In this document: one piece after another, positions 1 to 7,434 of the stretch
Layout: each line of letters starts with the position of its first letter
Numbering within the stretch: position 1 is the first letter of the stretch
DNA from: Sediminibacterium sp.
GTDB lineage: Bacteria; Bacteroidota; Bacteroidia; Chitinophagales; Chitinophagaceae
DNA: 15,738 nucleotides
Direction of reading: 5' to 3'
NCBI GenBank assembly: GCA_017987615.1
Contig: JAGNTI010000012.1
Span: 1 to 15,738, forward strand
The notes under the pieces: model-generated
The model's input: only the letters and a program-made list of their open reading frames with translations
What the model was told of the DNA's origin: nothing
The model's database searches: none
Made by a program: the position numbers and the translations under genes

Positions 1-176
1 CTACCATTGATGTATACAATAGATACGGACAGCCCGTGTTTAAATCAACTGGGTATGATAAACCTTGGAATGGACAGTACAACGGAAGCCCTTTACCAAT
101 AGGGACTTACTACTATATTATCAATCCTAAAAATGGACGAAAAATAATAACAGGTTCTGTTACTATTATAAAATAG
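1..176 (+). CDS. C-terminal end of a T9SS-secreted protein with a gliding-motility-associated (CHU_C, type B) sorting domain; 5' end outside the window
   Basis: The reading frame is open from the left edge (first full codon at base 3) to a TAG at 174-176, giving 57 residues. They match the C-terminal gliding-motility-associated domain of Bacteroidota. A V-Y-N-R-Y-G-Q-P-V-F core is followed by G-Y-D-K-P-W-N-G, then P-L-P-I-G-T-Y-Y-Y, and a final G-S-V-T-I-I-K strand that ends the protein. In this family the domain is a type B signal. It sends the protein across the outer membrane through the type IX secretion system, usually for large surface adhesins or SprB-like proteins. Only the signal is visible, so the function of the cargo is unknown. 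The next gene, a PorP/SprF homologue, starts 5 nt after the stop, which is the usual cargo-partner order. The domain call is firm. Confidence 0.9.
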   Translation, partial: TIDVYNRYGQPVFKSTGYDKPWNGQYNGSPLPIGTYYYIINPKNGRKIITGSVTIIK

Positions 177-181
177 TGAAA

Positions 182-1204
182 ATGAAAAAAACAATATTCA
201 TATCCCTCATTTTTATACTGCCACTTATTAGTATGGCGCAACAGCGTCCATATTACACGCAGTATATTTTAAATAATTTTTTAATCAATCCAGCGCTTGC
301 AGGTATTGAAAATTATTGGGATGTAAAAACATCACATCGAATTCAGTGGCAGGGTGTACAAGATGCACCAGTTACTACATATTTAACTTTTCATGGACCA
401 CTAAAAAAGCAAGCATATGCTGGAGGAAATCCAACTAGCATGTCTGCACCTGGTGAAAACCCAAGAGGTAGGGCTTATTGGCAAAACTATCAAGCACCAG
501 AACCACATCATGGTGTTGGATTTACTGTATTAAATGATCAAACAGGCCCACTCAATAGATTTGCAGCTTATGGAACATACGCATACCACAGAGGTATAGC
601 TGCACAAACAACATTGTCATTTGGTGTGTCTGCAGGGATGACTAATTTAACTTTAAACACTAGTAAACTAAATTTTGGTAATACCACAATCGATCCTGCG
701 GTAGGATCAAGCGGTATGATTAATAACATTAAACCAGATATTAGTGCGGGTTTATGGCTCTATTCCAATGATTATTTTGTAGGCTTATCGGCACAACAAA
801 TTATTCCACAAAATGTAGCTTTTTCAGATAATAAAGTATACCTCACACAAGGCAAATTGGTTCCACATATTTTTTTAAGTGCAGGATACCGTTTACAAGT
901 TTCTGAAGATTTAAGTTTATTGCCATCTGCACTTATAAGATATATCAGCCCATTACCGATAGGGATGGACATTAACGCAAAACTGATGTATCAAGATTTG
1001 ATATGGTTTGGCGGATCTTACCGTTTTAAAGAAGGGTATGCTGGTATGGTTGGATTTAATGTAAACAACAATATCAATATTGGATATTCTTACGACTTTG
1101 TTACTTCATCATTAAATACAGTGAGTAGAGGCACACACGAAATTCTTATTGGATTTCAGCTGGGCAATAAATACGGTGATTGGTGTCCTAAAAATTTATG
1201 GTAG
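182..1204 (+). CDS. PorP/SprF family type IX secretion outer-membrane protein
   Basis: This encodes 340 residues. Residues 1-20 are a signal peptide (M-K-K, hydrophobic core, S-M-A then Q-Q). The mature start has the family hallmark: Y-T-Q-Y-I-L-N-N-F, I-N-P-A-L-A-G, then H-R-I-Q-W. The rest alternates polar and hydrophobic residues with many aromatics, as expected of an outer-membrane beta-barrel. PorP and SprF proteins are T9SS-linked, and SprF-type members are needed to export or anchor a particular partner adhesin. This copy lies 5 nt behind a gene ending in a type B sorting domain, so it is probably the dedicated partner of that protein. I place the start at ATG 182. A GTG at 176, overlapping the upstream stop, would only add two residues. 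Its 3' end overlaps the convergent repressor gene by 9 bp. Whether it acts as SprF or as a PorP paralogue cannot be decided here. Confidence 0.92.
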   Translation: MKKTIFISLIFILPLISMAQQRPYYTQYILNNFLINPALAGIENYWDVKTSHRIQWQGVQDAPVTTYLTFHGPLKKQAYAGGNPTSMSAPGENPRGRAYWQNYQAPEPHHGVGFTVLNDQTGPLNRFAAYGTYAYHRGIAAQTTLSFGVSAGMTNLTLNTSKLNFGNTTIDPAVGSSGMINNIKPDISAGLWLYSNDYFVGLSAQQIIPQNVAFSDNKVYLTQGKLVPHIFLSAGYRLQVSEDLSLLPSALIRYISPLPIGMDINAKLMYQDLIWFGGSYRFKEGYAGMVGFNVNNNINIGYSYDFVTSSLNTVSRGTHEILIGFQLGNKYGDWCPKNLW

Positions 1205-1519
1205 TAGTGACTGTTGTTCCGATAAATAAGCAATAAGTGTGGCTTTATCATCATCAAATAATTCGAGCAGCAACTGCTTTACTTTAAATTCCTTTGCCTG
1301 ATCTTTGGTGAAGTTTGCTTTATAAATATGTTGTTTGGTGGTTGTATCTCTTTTTACAATTCCTTTATCAAACATGATTTGCATGAGTTTTAAAGTAGTG
1401 GTATAGCCTGTTTTTGAAGCTAGTTTTTCATGTACTTTTTTTACGGATGCAGCACCTTCCTGCCATAGTACAGATAATATTTCAAACTCTTTTTCGGTTG
1501 GTTTTATATATTTTCCCAT
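1196..1519 (-). CDS. BlaI/MecI/CopY-family winged-helix transcriptional repressor, orphan
   Basis: This encodes 107 residues from ATG 1519; an upstream ATG at 1546 would add nine poorly conserved residues and run through a dyad. The winged-helix domain fills residues 1 to about 75. It shows P-T-E-K-E-F-E-I-L-S-V-L-W, then V-K-K-V-H-E-K-L, then G-Y-T-T-T-L-K-L-M-Q-I-M, then K-G-I-V-K-R-D. The C-terminal dimerisation segment (L-L-L-E-L-F-D-D-D to the end) is short for a family often near 120 residues. Family members are dimeric repressors of beta-lactamase, copper or envelope genes, and many are inactivated when a membrane M56 peptidase (BlaR1/MecR1) cleaves them. No M56 gene is in this window, so the signal and the targets are unknown. 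A 7-bp-arm dyad just upstream suggests self-repression. The 3' end overlaps the PorP/SprF gene tail to tail. Confidence 0.88.
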   Translation of the reverse strand: MGKYIKPTEKEFEILSVLWQEGAASVKKVHEKLASKTGYTTTLKLMQIMFDKGIVKRDTTTKQHIYKANFTKDQAKEFKVKQLLLELFDDDKATLIAYLSEQQSLLP

Positions 1520-1525
1520 AGCCCA

Positions 1526-1548
1526 TTTTGTATTACAATAGTACAAAA
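1526..1548 (-). promoter_or_regulatory. Inverted repeat (candidate operator) just upstream of the BlaI-family gene
   Basis: Perfect 7-bp arms, TTTTGTA (1526-1532) and TACAAAA (1542-1548), are separated by 9 bp. The dyad ends 6 bp from the ATG at 1519. BlaI-type repressors bind dyads with TACA/TGTA cores and commonly regulate themselves, so an autoregulatory operator is a reasonable inference. The right arm overlaps the U-tract of the hppA terminator. Binding is not shown, and in AT-rich DNA such a repeat could be chance. Confidence 0.45.
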
Positions 1549-1574
1549 AAAATCCCTCCTAAAAGGAGGGATTT
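1544..1574 (-). terminator. Rho-independent terminator of hppA
   Basis: Read on the minus strand about 20 nt after the hppA stop, a perfect stem of about 10 bp (AAATCCCTCC paired with GGAGGGATTT) closes a loop of about 5 nt. It is followed directly by a run of T. This is a textbook intrinsic terminator for the pyrophosphatase transcript, and it should separate hppA from the repressor gene downstream. Confidence 0.9.
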
Positions 1575-1594
1575 ACATTCGTATACTTTAAAAG

Positions 1595-4009
1595 TTATTG
1601 TTTGGTTGCCATTTTAATGTGCAAATAACTTTTGTATTTTTCATTTTGTTCTGGTGTAAGTGCTTTACCATTTACAGAAATGTTGCCATCTTTAACTTGG
1701 ATGTTTACATTGTCTTTTGGTGCTAAACCATCTTCTTGTAAAGCTTGCACTAAAGTTTTAGAATCAGCACTAATTGTAACAGTGTTAGCAGTATCTACAA
1801 GCGCTTTAGAAGTGTCTGTGCTAATGATAGACATTTCGATAGTTTGAGATTTTGTAACTGTATTACTTGATGTAGGGTGCATTTTAGCAAGCGTTGGAGC
1901 AATTACTAAAGATACAATTGACATGAGCTTAATTAAGATGTTCATTGAAGGACCAGATGTATCTTTAAATGGATCGCCCACCGTATCACCAGTAACTGAT
2001 GCCTTGTGTGGTTCAGATTTTTTATAGAACATCTCACCATTAATTTCAACACCTTTCTCAAAAGATTTTTTAGCATTGTCCCAAGCACCACCAGCGTTGT
2101 TTTGGAAAATTCCCATTAACACACCACTTACTGTAGCACCCGCTAAGAAACCACCTAATGCTTCTGGGCCTAATAAAAATCCTACTAATAAAGGAGATAC
2201 AATTGTGATTGCACCTGGTAACATCATTTTTTTAAGAGATGCTTCTGTAGAAATCGCCACACACTTATCGTATTCTGGTTTACCAGTACCTTCCATGATA
2301 CCAGGGATGGTACGGAACTGACGACGAACTTCTTCTACCATTGACATAGCTGCTTCACCCACCGCTCTAATAGCTAATGAAGAGAAGATGAAAGGAATCA
2401 TACCACCTACAAATAATGCAGCTAATACATCCGCTTTGTAAATATCGATGTGCTGATTGTCAGGCATTGCAACACCAACAAACGCAGCAAATAATGCAAG
2501 TGAAGTTAACGCTGCAGAAGCAATGGCAAAACCTTTACCACTTGCTGCAGTTGTGTTACCTACCGCATCCAAAATATCTGTTTTTTCACGAACCTCAGCT
2601 GGTAGTTCACTCATTTCTGCAATACCACCCGCGTTATCAGCGATAGGACCAAATGCATCAATAGCAAGTTGCATACCTGTTGTAGCCATCATACCTGCTG
2701 CAGCAATTGCTACACCATATAAACCTGCACAATAGAAAGAACCAAAAATACCAGCAGCTAATACTAAAATTGGTAAGAATGTAGATTCCATACCAATAGC
2801 TAAACCACCAATAATATTTGTTGCGTGACCTGTGCTTGATTGTTTAATAATACTTAATACTGGACGCTTACCCATTGCAGTGTAGTACTCAGTAATGATG
2901 CTCATTAAAACACCTACAACTAGACCAACACCAATGGCACCAATAACACCATTTCTAGTAAATTCTAAGCCACGTAAGTACATCGTTTCAGGTAATACAT
3001 TACCTACTAAGAAATAACATACTACAGCTGTTAAAATCATAGAACCATAGTTACCCATGTTGAGTGCGTTTTGCACGGTAGCTGTATTTAAACCAGCTTT
3101 ATCGCTGATTCTTACAAATAGGGTACCAATAATCGATAAAATAATACCGATACCAGCAATTAACATAGGTAATAAAATAGGAGATAAGCCACCAAATGCA
3201 TCTACCAATTGAGATTTGTCTACACCAGTAACTTCTTGACCTAATACCATTGTAGCTAAAACGGTTGCAACATAAGAACCAAATAAATCGGCACCCATAC
3301 CAGCAACGTCACCTACGTTGTCACCAACGTTATCTGCAATGGTTGCAGGGTTACGAGGATCATCTTCAGGAATACCTGCTTCTACTTTACCTACTAAATC
3401 TGCTCCTACGTCTGCAGCTTTGGTATAAATACCACCACCTACACGCGCAAATAAAGCAATTGATTCAGCACCTAAAGAGAACCCAGTTAAAATTTCTATT
3501 GTACGTAACATTCCTTCAGCATCACCATCTGGTGCGAAGTAATGTTTTAAAATCAAAAACAATCCACCTAAACCTAAAACGGCTAAGCCTGAAACACCCA
3601 TACCCATTACAGATCCACCTGTAAAAGATACTTTAAGCGCACGTGATAAACTAGTTTTAGCTGCTTCAGCAGTACGAACGTTTGCTTTAGTAGCTACTTT
3701 CATACCAATGTATCCAGCAGTTGCACTAAACACGGCACCAATGATAAATGAAATGGCAATACTCCAGTGGCTAGATTCGTTAGAATTAGCCATGAAACCT
3801 AGAAGCAAAGCTACAATAACCACAAAGTAGGCAAGAATTTTCCATTCTGCTTTTAAGAATGCCATAGCACCTTCAGCAATGTAGTCACTGATTTCTTTCA
3901 TTCTTGGGTTACCAGCATCTTGCTTAGATACCCATAAAAATTTAACGAGTGTGTAAAGGAGACCTATAAGTCCCATCGCCGGAACGGCATAAAACAACAT
4001 GTTGTTCAT
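1595..4009 (-). CDS. hppA: K+-dependent membrane-bound ion-translocating pyrophosphatase with an extra C-terminal domain
   Basis: This encodes 804 residues and is an integral inner-membrane pump of the 16-helix M-PPase family, which couples pyrophosphate hydrolysis to H+ or Na+ export. The signature [11 protein letters not shown] is at 200-210. The acidic N-V-G-D-N-V-G-D stretch is at 227-234, and [12 protein letters not shown] at 451-462. The [10 protein letters not shown] motif (484-493) has Ala488 and Gly491. K+-independent enzymes have Lys and Thr there, so this is the K+-dependent branch. The helix-6 gate glutamate of Na+ pumps (D-L-F-E) or plant-type H+ pumps (S-Y-A-E) is absent: the sequence reads D-L-F-G-S-Y-V-A at 241-248. 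Helix 5 instead has Glu182 in G-A-E-S, which I recall as the Flavobacteria-type H+ pump arrangement. Residues from about 709 to 804 form a hydrophilic extension not typical of the family. Own promoter and terminator suggest a single-gene transcript. Confidence 0.97.
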   Translation of the reverse strand: MNNMLFYAVPAMGLIGLLYTLVKFLWVSKQDAGNPRMKEISDYIAEGAMAFLKAEWKILAYFVVIVALLLGFMANSNESSHWSIAISFIIGAVFSATAGYIGMKVATKANVRTAEAAKTSLSRALKVSFTGGSVMGMGVSGLAVLGLGGLFLILKHYFAPDGDAEGMLRTIEILTGFSLGAESIALFARVGGGIYTKAADVGADLVGKVEAGIPEDDPRNPATIADNVGDNVGDVAGMGADLFGSYVATVLATMVLGQEVTGVDKSQLVDAFGGLSPILLPMLIAGIGIILSIIGTLFVRISDKAGLNTATVQNALNMGNYGSMILTAVVCYFLVGNVLPETMYLRGLEFTRNGVIGAIGVGLVVGVLMSIITEYYTAMGKRPVLSIIKQSSTGHATNIIGGLAIGMESTFLPILVLAAGIFGSFYCAGLYGVAIAAAGMMATTGMQLAIDAFGPIADNAGGIAEMSELPAEVREKTDILDAVGNTTAASGKGFAIASAALTSLALFAAFVGVAMPDNQHIDIYKADVLAALFVGGMIPFIFSSLAIRAVGEAAMSMVEEVRRQFRTIPGIMEGTGKPEYDKCVAISTEASLKKMMLPGAITIVSPLLVGFLLGPEALGGFLAGATVSGVLMGIFQNNAGGAWDNAKKSFEKGVEINGEMFYKKSEPHKASVTGDTVGDPFKDTSGPSMNILIKLMSIVSLVIAPTLAKMHPTSSNTVTKSQTIEMSIISTDTSKALVDTANTVTISADSKTLVQALQEDGLAPKDNVNIQVKDGNISVNGKALTPEQNEKYKSYLHIKMATKQ

Positions 4010-4050
4010 AATCGATTGGATCTAGTAAAAAATTAGATTTTAAAAGTCTG

Positions 4051-4085
4051 CAAAAATAAGGGTAATTGGCTAAAAATCACCCAAA
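4051..4085 (-). promoter_or_regulatory. Bacteroidota-type promoter for hppA
   Basis: On the minus strand a TTTG (4082-4085) is followed after 23 nt by TATTTTTG (4051-4058), an exact TAnnTTTG match. The Bacteroidota primary sigma consensus is roughly TTG, 17-23 nt, TAnnTTTG. Transcription would begin near 4044, giving a leader of about 35 nt before the hppA ATG at 4009. Confidence 0.65.
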
Positions 4086-4124
4086 TTGACCGCTGTTTGT
4101 ATAAGTTTTTGGTTCATTTAGGTA

Positions 4125-5330
4125 TTATTCAGCAACGGAAGTTGTATCGGAACCCGCCAAAAAGGAAGCTGCTATGTTCTTGGCTTTGTAGATATTACGG
4201 TTAAATCTATTTCCTAATACGATAATGGTAGCCGTATCCTTGATAAAACGGCTAAATACCGAGTTATTACCATGCCACCATCCATTGTGGTAAATGATTT
4301 TTTGATCGGGCTGTTCTAGCATCCTCCACCCAAGTCCATAGTTATGAATGGAAGGTCTATCATTACTTCCTGGCAAAAAAGCCATTTGAAGAGAGGTTTG
4401 ACTAATATAAGTCCCTTGATATAAGGCTTTGTCCCACAATAAAAGGTCACGAACGGTACTATATATATTTTTATCACCATATATACAATCAAACTTTTCA
4501 AGTAAATAAGGTCGATTATTGGGGTAATACGAAGGCTGATAGCGATCCGTGTCTTTTTGTGAAAATACATAACTATGCTCCATACCTAATGGTGCAAAAA
4601 TGTTATCTTTTACATAAGTAGGGTAGTCTTTACCCGATAATTTTTCGATAATAAGGGCTAATAAAGCAAAATTGGTGTTGGAATAACTAAATGCACGGTT
4701 GGCTCCAAAAATGACGGCGGGTTTGTACCTCATCATAAAATCAAGCATATCCTGATTGGTAATTAAGCCTGGCTTAACAACAACTGGCAATTTAATGGTA
4801 CGGTATTTTTTAATCCATTTACCTCTTTTTCCCTTTACTTTATAGCTCTCCAATTTCTTATCTACCATAAAATAGGCATAATTATTTAAGCCACTGCGGT
4901 GGTTAAGAAGCATACGAACAGTAATGTCAGGATAAGGAAACCCAGTTAAATAGGTATCAACGGTTTTATCTAATTCAATTTTCCCTTCTTCCCATAGCTT
5001 TAAAATAGCCATTGCCGTAAAGGTTTTAGAAGTAGAGGCAATATGAAATGGGGTAGTAGGTGTGATGGGTGATTTTGACTTTACATCATACAAACCTTGA
5101 TAATCTTCAAATAATATTTGGCCATTTTTGGCAACTAATATAGAACCACTAAAGCCTCGCTTACCTAGTATATCATTGTAAGACGCACGTATTTGAGCCT
5201 CATATTTTTGTTTGGTACTCGAATCTATAACCGAAAATATATACGGAGTTGAAGGAATAGACTTAGGCTTGGCACCACATGCAATGAGTACAAAGAATAA
5301 ACAAAATGCGTAAAGGTATTTAGCAACCAT
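4125..5330 (-). CDS. Serine hydrolase lipoprotein, beta-lactamase class C / penicillin-binding-like family
   Basis: This encodes 401 residues. Residues 1-18 form a lipoprotein signal with lipobox L-I-A-C (Cys18). The following G-A-K lacks the acidic surface-export signal of some Bacteroidota lipoproteins, so a periplasm-facing anchor is likely. The fold shows the three serine-hydrolase motifs. S-T-S-K at 99-102 gives the nucleophile Ser99 and Lys102, Y-S-N is at 216-218, and H-N-G at 348-350 stands in the KTG position. Other family blocks are L-L-N-H-R-S-G-L at 141-148 and Y-S-T-V-R-D-L-L-L-W at 290-299. Relatives include DD-peptidases, D-amino-acid amidases, esterases and class C beta-lactamases, and the substrate cannot be told from sequence. 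The architecture is not that of a classical AmpC, so a resistance role should not be assumed. It abuts the divergent serA upstream region and is separated from hppA by 115 bp holding the hppA promoter. Confidence 0.88.
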   Translation of the reverse strand: MVAKYLYAFCLFFVLIACGAKPKSIPSTPYIFSVIDSSTKQKYEAQIRASYNDILGKRGFSGSILVAKNGQILFEDYQGLYDVKSKSPITPTTPFHIASTSKTFTAMAILKLWEEGKIELDKTVDTYLTGFPYPDITVRMLLNHRSGLNNYAYFMVDKKLESYKVKGKRGKWIKKYRTIKLPVVVKPGLITNQDMLDFMMRYKPAVIFGANRAFSYSNTNFALLALIIEKLSGKDYPTYVKDNIFAPLGMEHSYVFSQKDTDRYQPSYYPNNRPYLLEKFDCIYGDKNIYSTVRDLLLWDKALYQGTYISQTSLQMAFLPGSNDRPSIHNYGLGWRMLEQPDQKIIYHNGWWHGNNSVFSRFIKDTATIIVLGNRFNRNIYKAKNIAASFLAGSDTTSVAE

Positions 5331-5351
5331 ATGTTAGTTTTTCTACGATTG

Positions 5352-5386
5352 CTAAATTATCACAATAAACAGGTTCGGGACACAAA
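5352..5386 (-). promoter_or_regulatory. Possible promoter for the serine hydrolase gene
   Basis: On the minus strand a TTTG (5383-5386) lies 23 nt before TAATTTAG (5352-5359), which is one mismatch from TAnnTTTG. It is about 21 bp from the ATG at 5330. The spacing equals that at hppA and gyrA, but the -7 match is imperfect. Confidence 0.35.
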
Positions 5387-5431
5387 CGTGAATAACTGTT
5401 GGGCAAACCAAACTTTCTACACACAATTGCT

Positions 5432-5439
5432 TAAATTTG
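5432..5439 (+). promoter_or_regulatory. TAnnTTTG box of serA, suggesting a leaderless transcript
   Basis: TAAATTTG matches the Bacteroidota -7 consensus exactly and ends 5 nt before the chosen ATG at 5445. A start of transcription at the usual distance would fall on or next to the A of the ATG. No good -33 TTG lies 17-23 nt upstream, so the call is tentative. It supports start 5445 over the longer frame opening at 5331. Confidence 0.4.
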
Positions 5440-5444
5440 CCATC

Positions 5445-6683
5445 ATGAGCAAGCAAGCATTAACCAGTTTCCCTAAAGAGAAAATCAATATTTTATTTCT
5501 AGAAAATATTAGTGAAAAGGCCGTCCAACAATTTAAGCAAAATGGATATGCCAATGTTAAAAAGATTGCTGGTGCACTCAGTGAAGATGAATTAATCAAA
5601 GAAATTAAAGACGTTCATTTAATTGGCATTCGTTCAAAAACTCAAATTACCCCAAAGGTTTTAGCAGCTGCAAAAAAACTACAAGCCATTGGATGTTTTT
5701 GTATTGGCGTAAACCAGGTTGATATTAAAGCGGCTTCCAAAAAAGGTGTAGTGGTTTTTAACGCACCCTATAGTAATACCAGAAGTGTTGCAGAACTTGT
5801 AATTGGAATTTCTGCAATGCTTATCCGCCGAATTTCAGATAAAAATATTGCAGCACATAATGGCATTTGGATGAAAGAAGCCAAAGGAAGTTTTGAACTA
5901 CGTGGAAAAACTTTAGGACTTGTGGGTTATGGAAATATCGGATCTCAAGTAAGTGTGTTAGCAGAAGCCATTGGCATGAAAGTGATGTTTCATGATACAG
6001 AAACTAAACTTCCATTAGGCAACGCTGTACCTGCAAAAAATTTAAAAGAATTACTAACTGCATCTGATATTGTTTCATTGCATGTACCTGAAACACCACA
6101 AACAAAAAATTTAATCAATAAAACCAACCTTAAATATTTTAAGAAAGGTGCTTTATTATTAAACTATGCAAGGGGAGAAGTCGTAGACTTAAAAGCACTA
6201 GCAGAAGCCATTAAAGACGGTCTTATTGGCGGTGCAGGTATTGATGTATTTCCAGTTGAACCAGAAAAAAATGGAGATGCATTTACCACACCATTACAAG
6301 GTTTACCCAATGTTATTTTAACGCCACATATTGGCGGTTCCACAGAAGAGGCGCAACAAAATATTGGTGAAGACGTAAGCATCAAATTATTTCAATACCT
6401 AGAGCGCGGTATCACCAATGGATCACACTCTGTTCCATCTATTGCATTACCACCTGTAGAAGGTGCACACCGTATTTTACATATGCACAACAATGTGCCT
6501 GGTGTTTTAAGTGCAATCAATACCGCACTTTCTAAAAACAACATCAATATTGTTGGGCAATATTTAAAAACCAACGAAGAAATTGGATACGTTGTTTTAG
6601 ATGTTGATACCAAATTATCTAAACGTGCACTGGAGCTTTTAAAAGAAGTAAAGGATACGATTAAAGTAAGAATGCTTTATTAA
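5445..6683 (+). CDS. serA: D-3-phosphoglycerate dehydrogenase with a regulatory ACT domain
   Basis: This encodes 412 residues, close to the 410 of E. coli SerA. It catalyses the first step of serine synthesis, NAD-dependent oxidation of 3-phosphoglycerate, in the cytoplasm. The NAD-binding loop G-L-V-G-Y-G-N-I-G is at 158-166. The catalytic set fits the family: Arg243 (Y-A-R-G), Glu272 (V-E-P-E) and His295 (T-P-H-I-G-G). An ACT domain covers about 340-412 and ends V-R-M-L-Y, much like the E. coli type. The E. coli serine-binding residues have equivalents here in His348, Asn350 and Asn368, so feedback inhibition by L-serine is likely. I reject the 38-residue extension from 5331: it lacks family similarity, starts against the divergent gene, and would place the TAnnTTTG box inside coding sequence. 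No other serine-pathway gene is adjacent. The 3' end faces cutC across 15 bp. Confidence 0.96.
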   Translation: MSKQALTSFPKEKINILFLENISEKAVQQFKQNGYANVKKIAGALSEDELIKEIKDVHLIGIRSKTQITPKVLAAAKKLQAIGCFCIGVNQVDIKAASKKGVVVFNAPYSNTRSVAELVIGISAMLIRRISDKNIAAHNGIWMKEAKGSFELRGKTLGLVGYGNIGSQVSVLAEAIGMKVMFHDTETKLPLGNAVPAKNLKELLTASDIVSLHVPETPQTKNLINKTNLKYFKKGALLLNYARGEVVDLKALAEAIKDGLIGGAGIDVFPVEPEKNGDAFTTPLQGLPNVILTPHIGGSTEEAQQNIGEDVSIKLFQYLERGITNGSHSVPSIALPPVEGAHRILHMHNNVPGVLSAINTALSKNNINIVGQYLKTNEEIGYVVLDVDTKLSKRALELLKEVKDTIKVRMLY

Positions 6684-6698
6684 AATCAGGCGTTTTAT

Positions 6699-7409
6699 TT
6701 ACGCAATTGCTGCAAGCATGGTTTTAATATCTGCAGTATCAACTAGCATATTGGATAAATTTTCCTGCATGGATTCTTTTACAAATTGCATATTGGTTGG
6801 CACTACTTTTCTTGCCGACGAATGAAATTCTTTTGCATTTGTCACCTGCTTTATATTTCCAATATTATTACCTCTAACGCCACTACCTGGCATAATAATT
6901 ATTTGATCACCGGCTTCTTGAACAAGCGTTTGCAGAAGCGCTAAAGCGTCTGGTGCACTGGGCACTTGGCCACTGGTTAAAATTCTTTTACAACCTGTTT
7001 CAATAATATCATGAAGACCTTTTAGTGGATCATTACATCTGTCAAACGCGCGGTGAAATGTAACTTCCATAGGTGCAGCAAGTTGTACAAGCTCTTTGGT
7101 ACGTTCTTTATCGATACTGCCATCTGGTAATAATAAACCAATGACAACACCTGCATAACCAAGTTCTTTACATAAACGGATGTCGTTTTTCATGACGTCA
7201 AACTCTGCGCGCGTATATAAAAAATCGCCACCACGAGGTCTTATAATTGGAAAAACTGGAATTGAAATAGTAGAAGACACCACGCTTAAAGTTCCATAAG
7301 ATGGGGTAGTACCACCCTCGTTTGGATTTTCACAAAGCTCTAAACGGTTGGCACCAGCGGCCTCGGCTTGTATGGCCGATTCAATATTAAAAACTGCTAC
7401 TTCAAGCAT
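6699..7409 (-). CDS. cutC: CutC-family TIM-barrel protein (copper homeostasis family)
   Basis: This encodes 236 residues, close to the roughly 248 of E. coli CutC, and is cytoplasmic with no signal peptide. Conserved blocks follow in order: A-N-R-L-E-L-C-E-N (20-28), R-P-R-G-G-D-F-L-Y (57-65), G-V-V-I-G-L-L (87-93), E-V-T-F-H-R-A-F-D (115-123), L-T-S-G (144-147), I-M-P-G-S-G-V (172-178) and E-F-H-S-S-A-R (194-200). The family was named for copper tolerance in E. coli. Its chemistry is unsettled, and a role in copper handling is only inherited annotation. It is unrelated to the choline TMA-lyase also called CutC. The gene lies 25 bp downstream of the glycosylasparaginase gene on the same strand, so co-transcription is likely. 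The gap contains a perfect palindrome. The 3' end is convergent with serA. Confidence 0.93.
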   Translation of the reverse strand: MLEVAVFNIESAIQAEAAGANRLELCENPNEGGTTPSYGTLSVVSSTISIPVFPIIRPRGGDFLYTRAEFDVMKNDIRLCKELGYAGVVIGLLLPDGSIDKERTKELVQLAAPMEVTFHRAFDRCNDPLKGLHDIIETGCKRILTSGQVPSAPDALALLQTLVQEAGDQIIIMPGSGVRGNNIGNIKQVTNAKEFHSSARKVVPTNMQFVKESMQENLSNMLVDTADIKTMLAAIA

Positions 7410-7411
7410 GG

Positions 7412-7426
7412 TTACAAAATTTGTAA
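7412..7426 (-). repeat. Perfect 15-nt palindrome immediately upstream of cutC
   Basis: TTACAAA and TTTGTAA flank a single central base, ending 2 bp before the cutC ATG (7409), inside the 25-bp gap after the glycosylasparaginase gene. It could be an operator or a chance AT-rich palindrome. It shares TACAAA/TTTGTA half-sites with the dyad at 1526-1548, but in the opposite order. Confidence 0.4.
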
Positions 7427-7434
7427 TCGTAAAA

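Noticed and set aside
3265..3624. 119-residue open frame on the plus strand opposite hppA
   Set aside because: It is very rich in His, Gln and Leu and antisense to the conserved pyrophosphatase signature region; a composition artefact.
1196..5330. A beta-lactam resistance cluster (BlaI-type repressor plus beta-lactamase-family hydrolase)
   Set aside because: There is no BlaR1/MecR1 gene, the two genes are separated by hppA with its own promoter and terminator, and the hydrolase motifs fit the broad serine-hydrolase family rather than a specific beta-lactamase.
5331..5444. N-terminal extension of serA (38 extra residues from an ATG at 5331)
   Set aside because: The extension has no resemblance to SerA, begins against the start of the divergent gene, and contains an exact TAnnTTTG box. 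ATG 5445 gives the normal family length.
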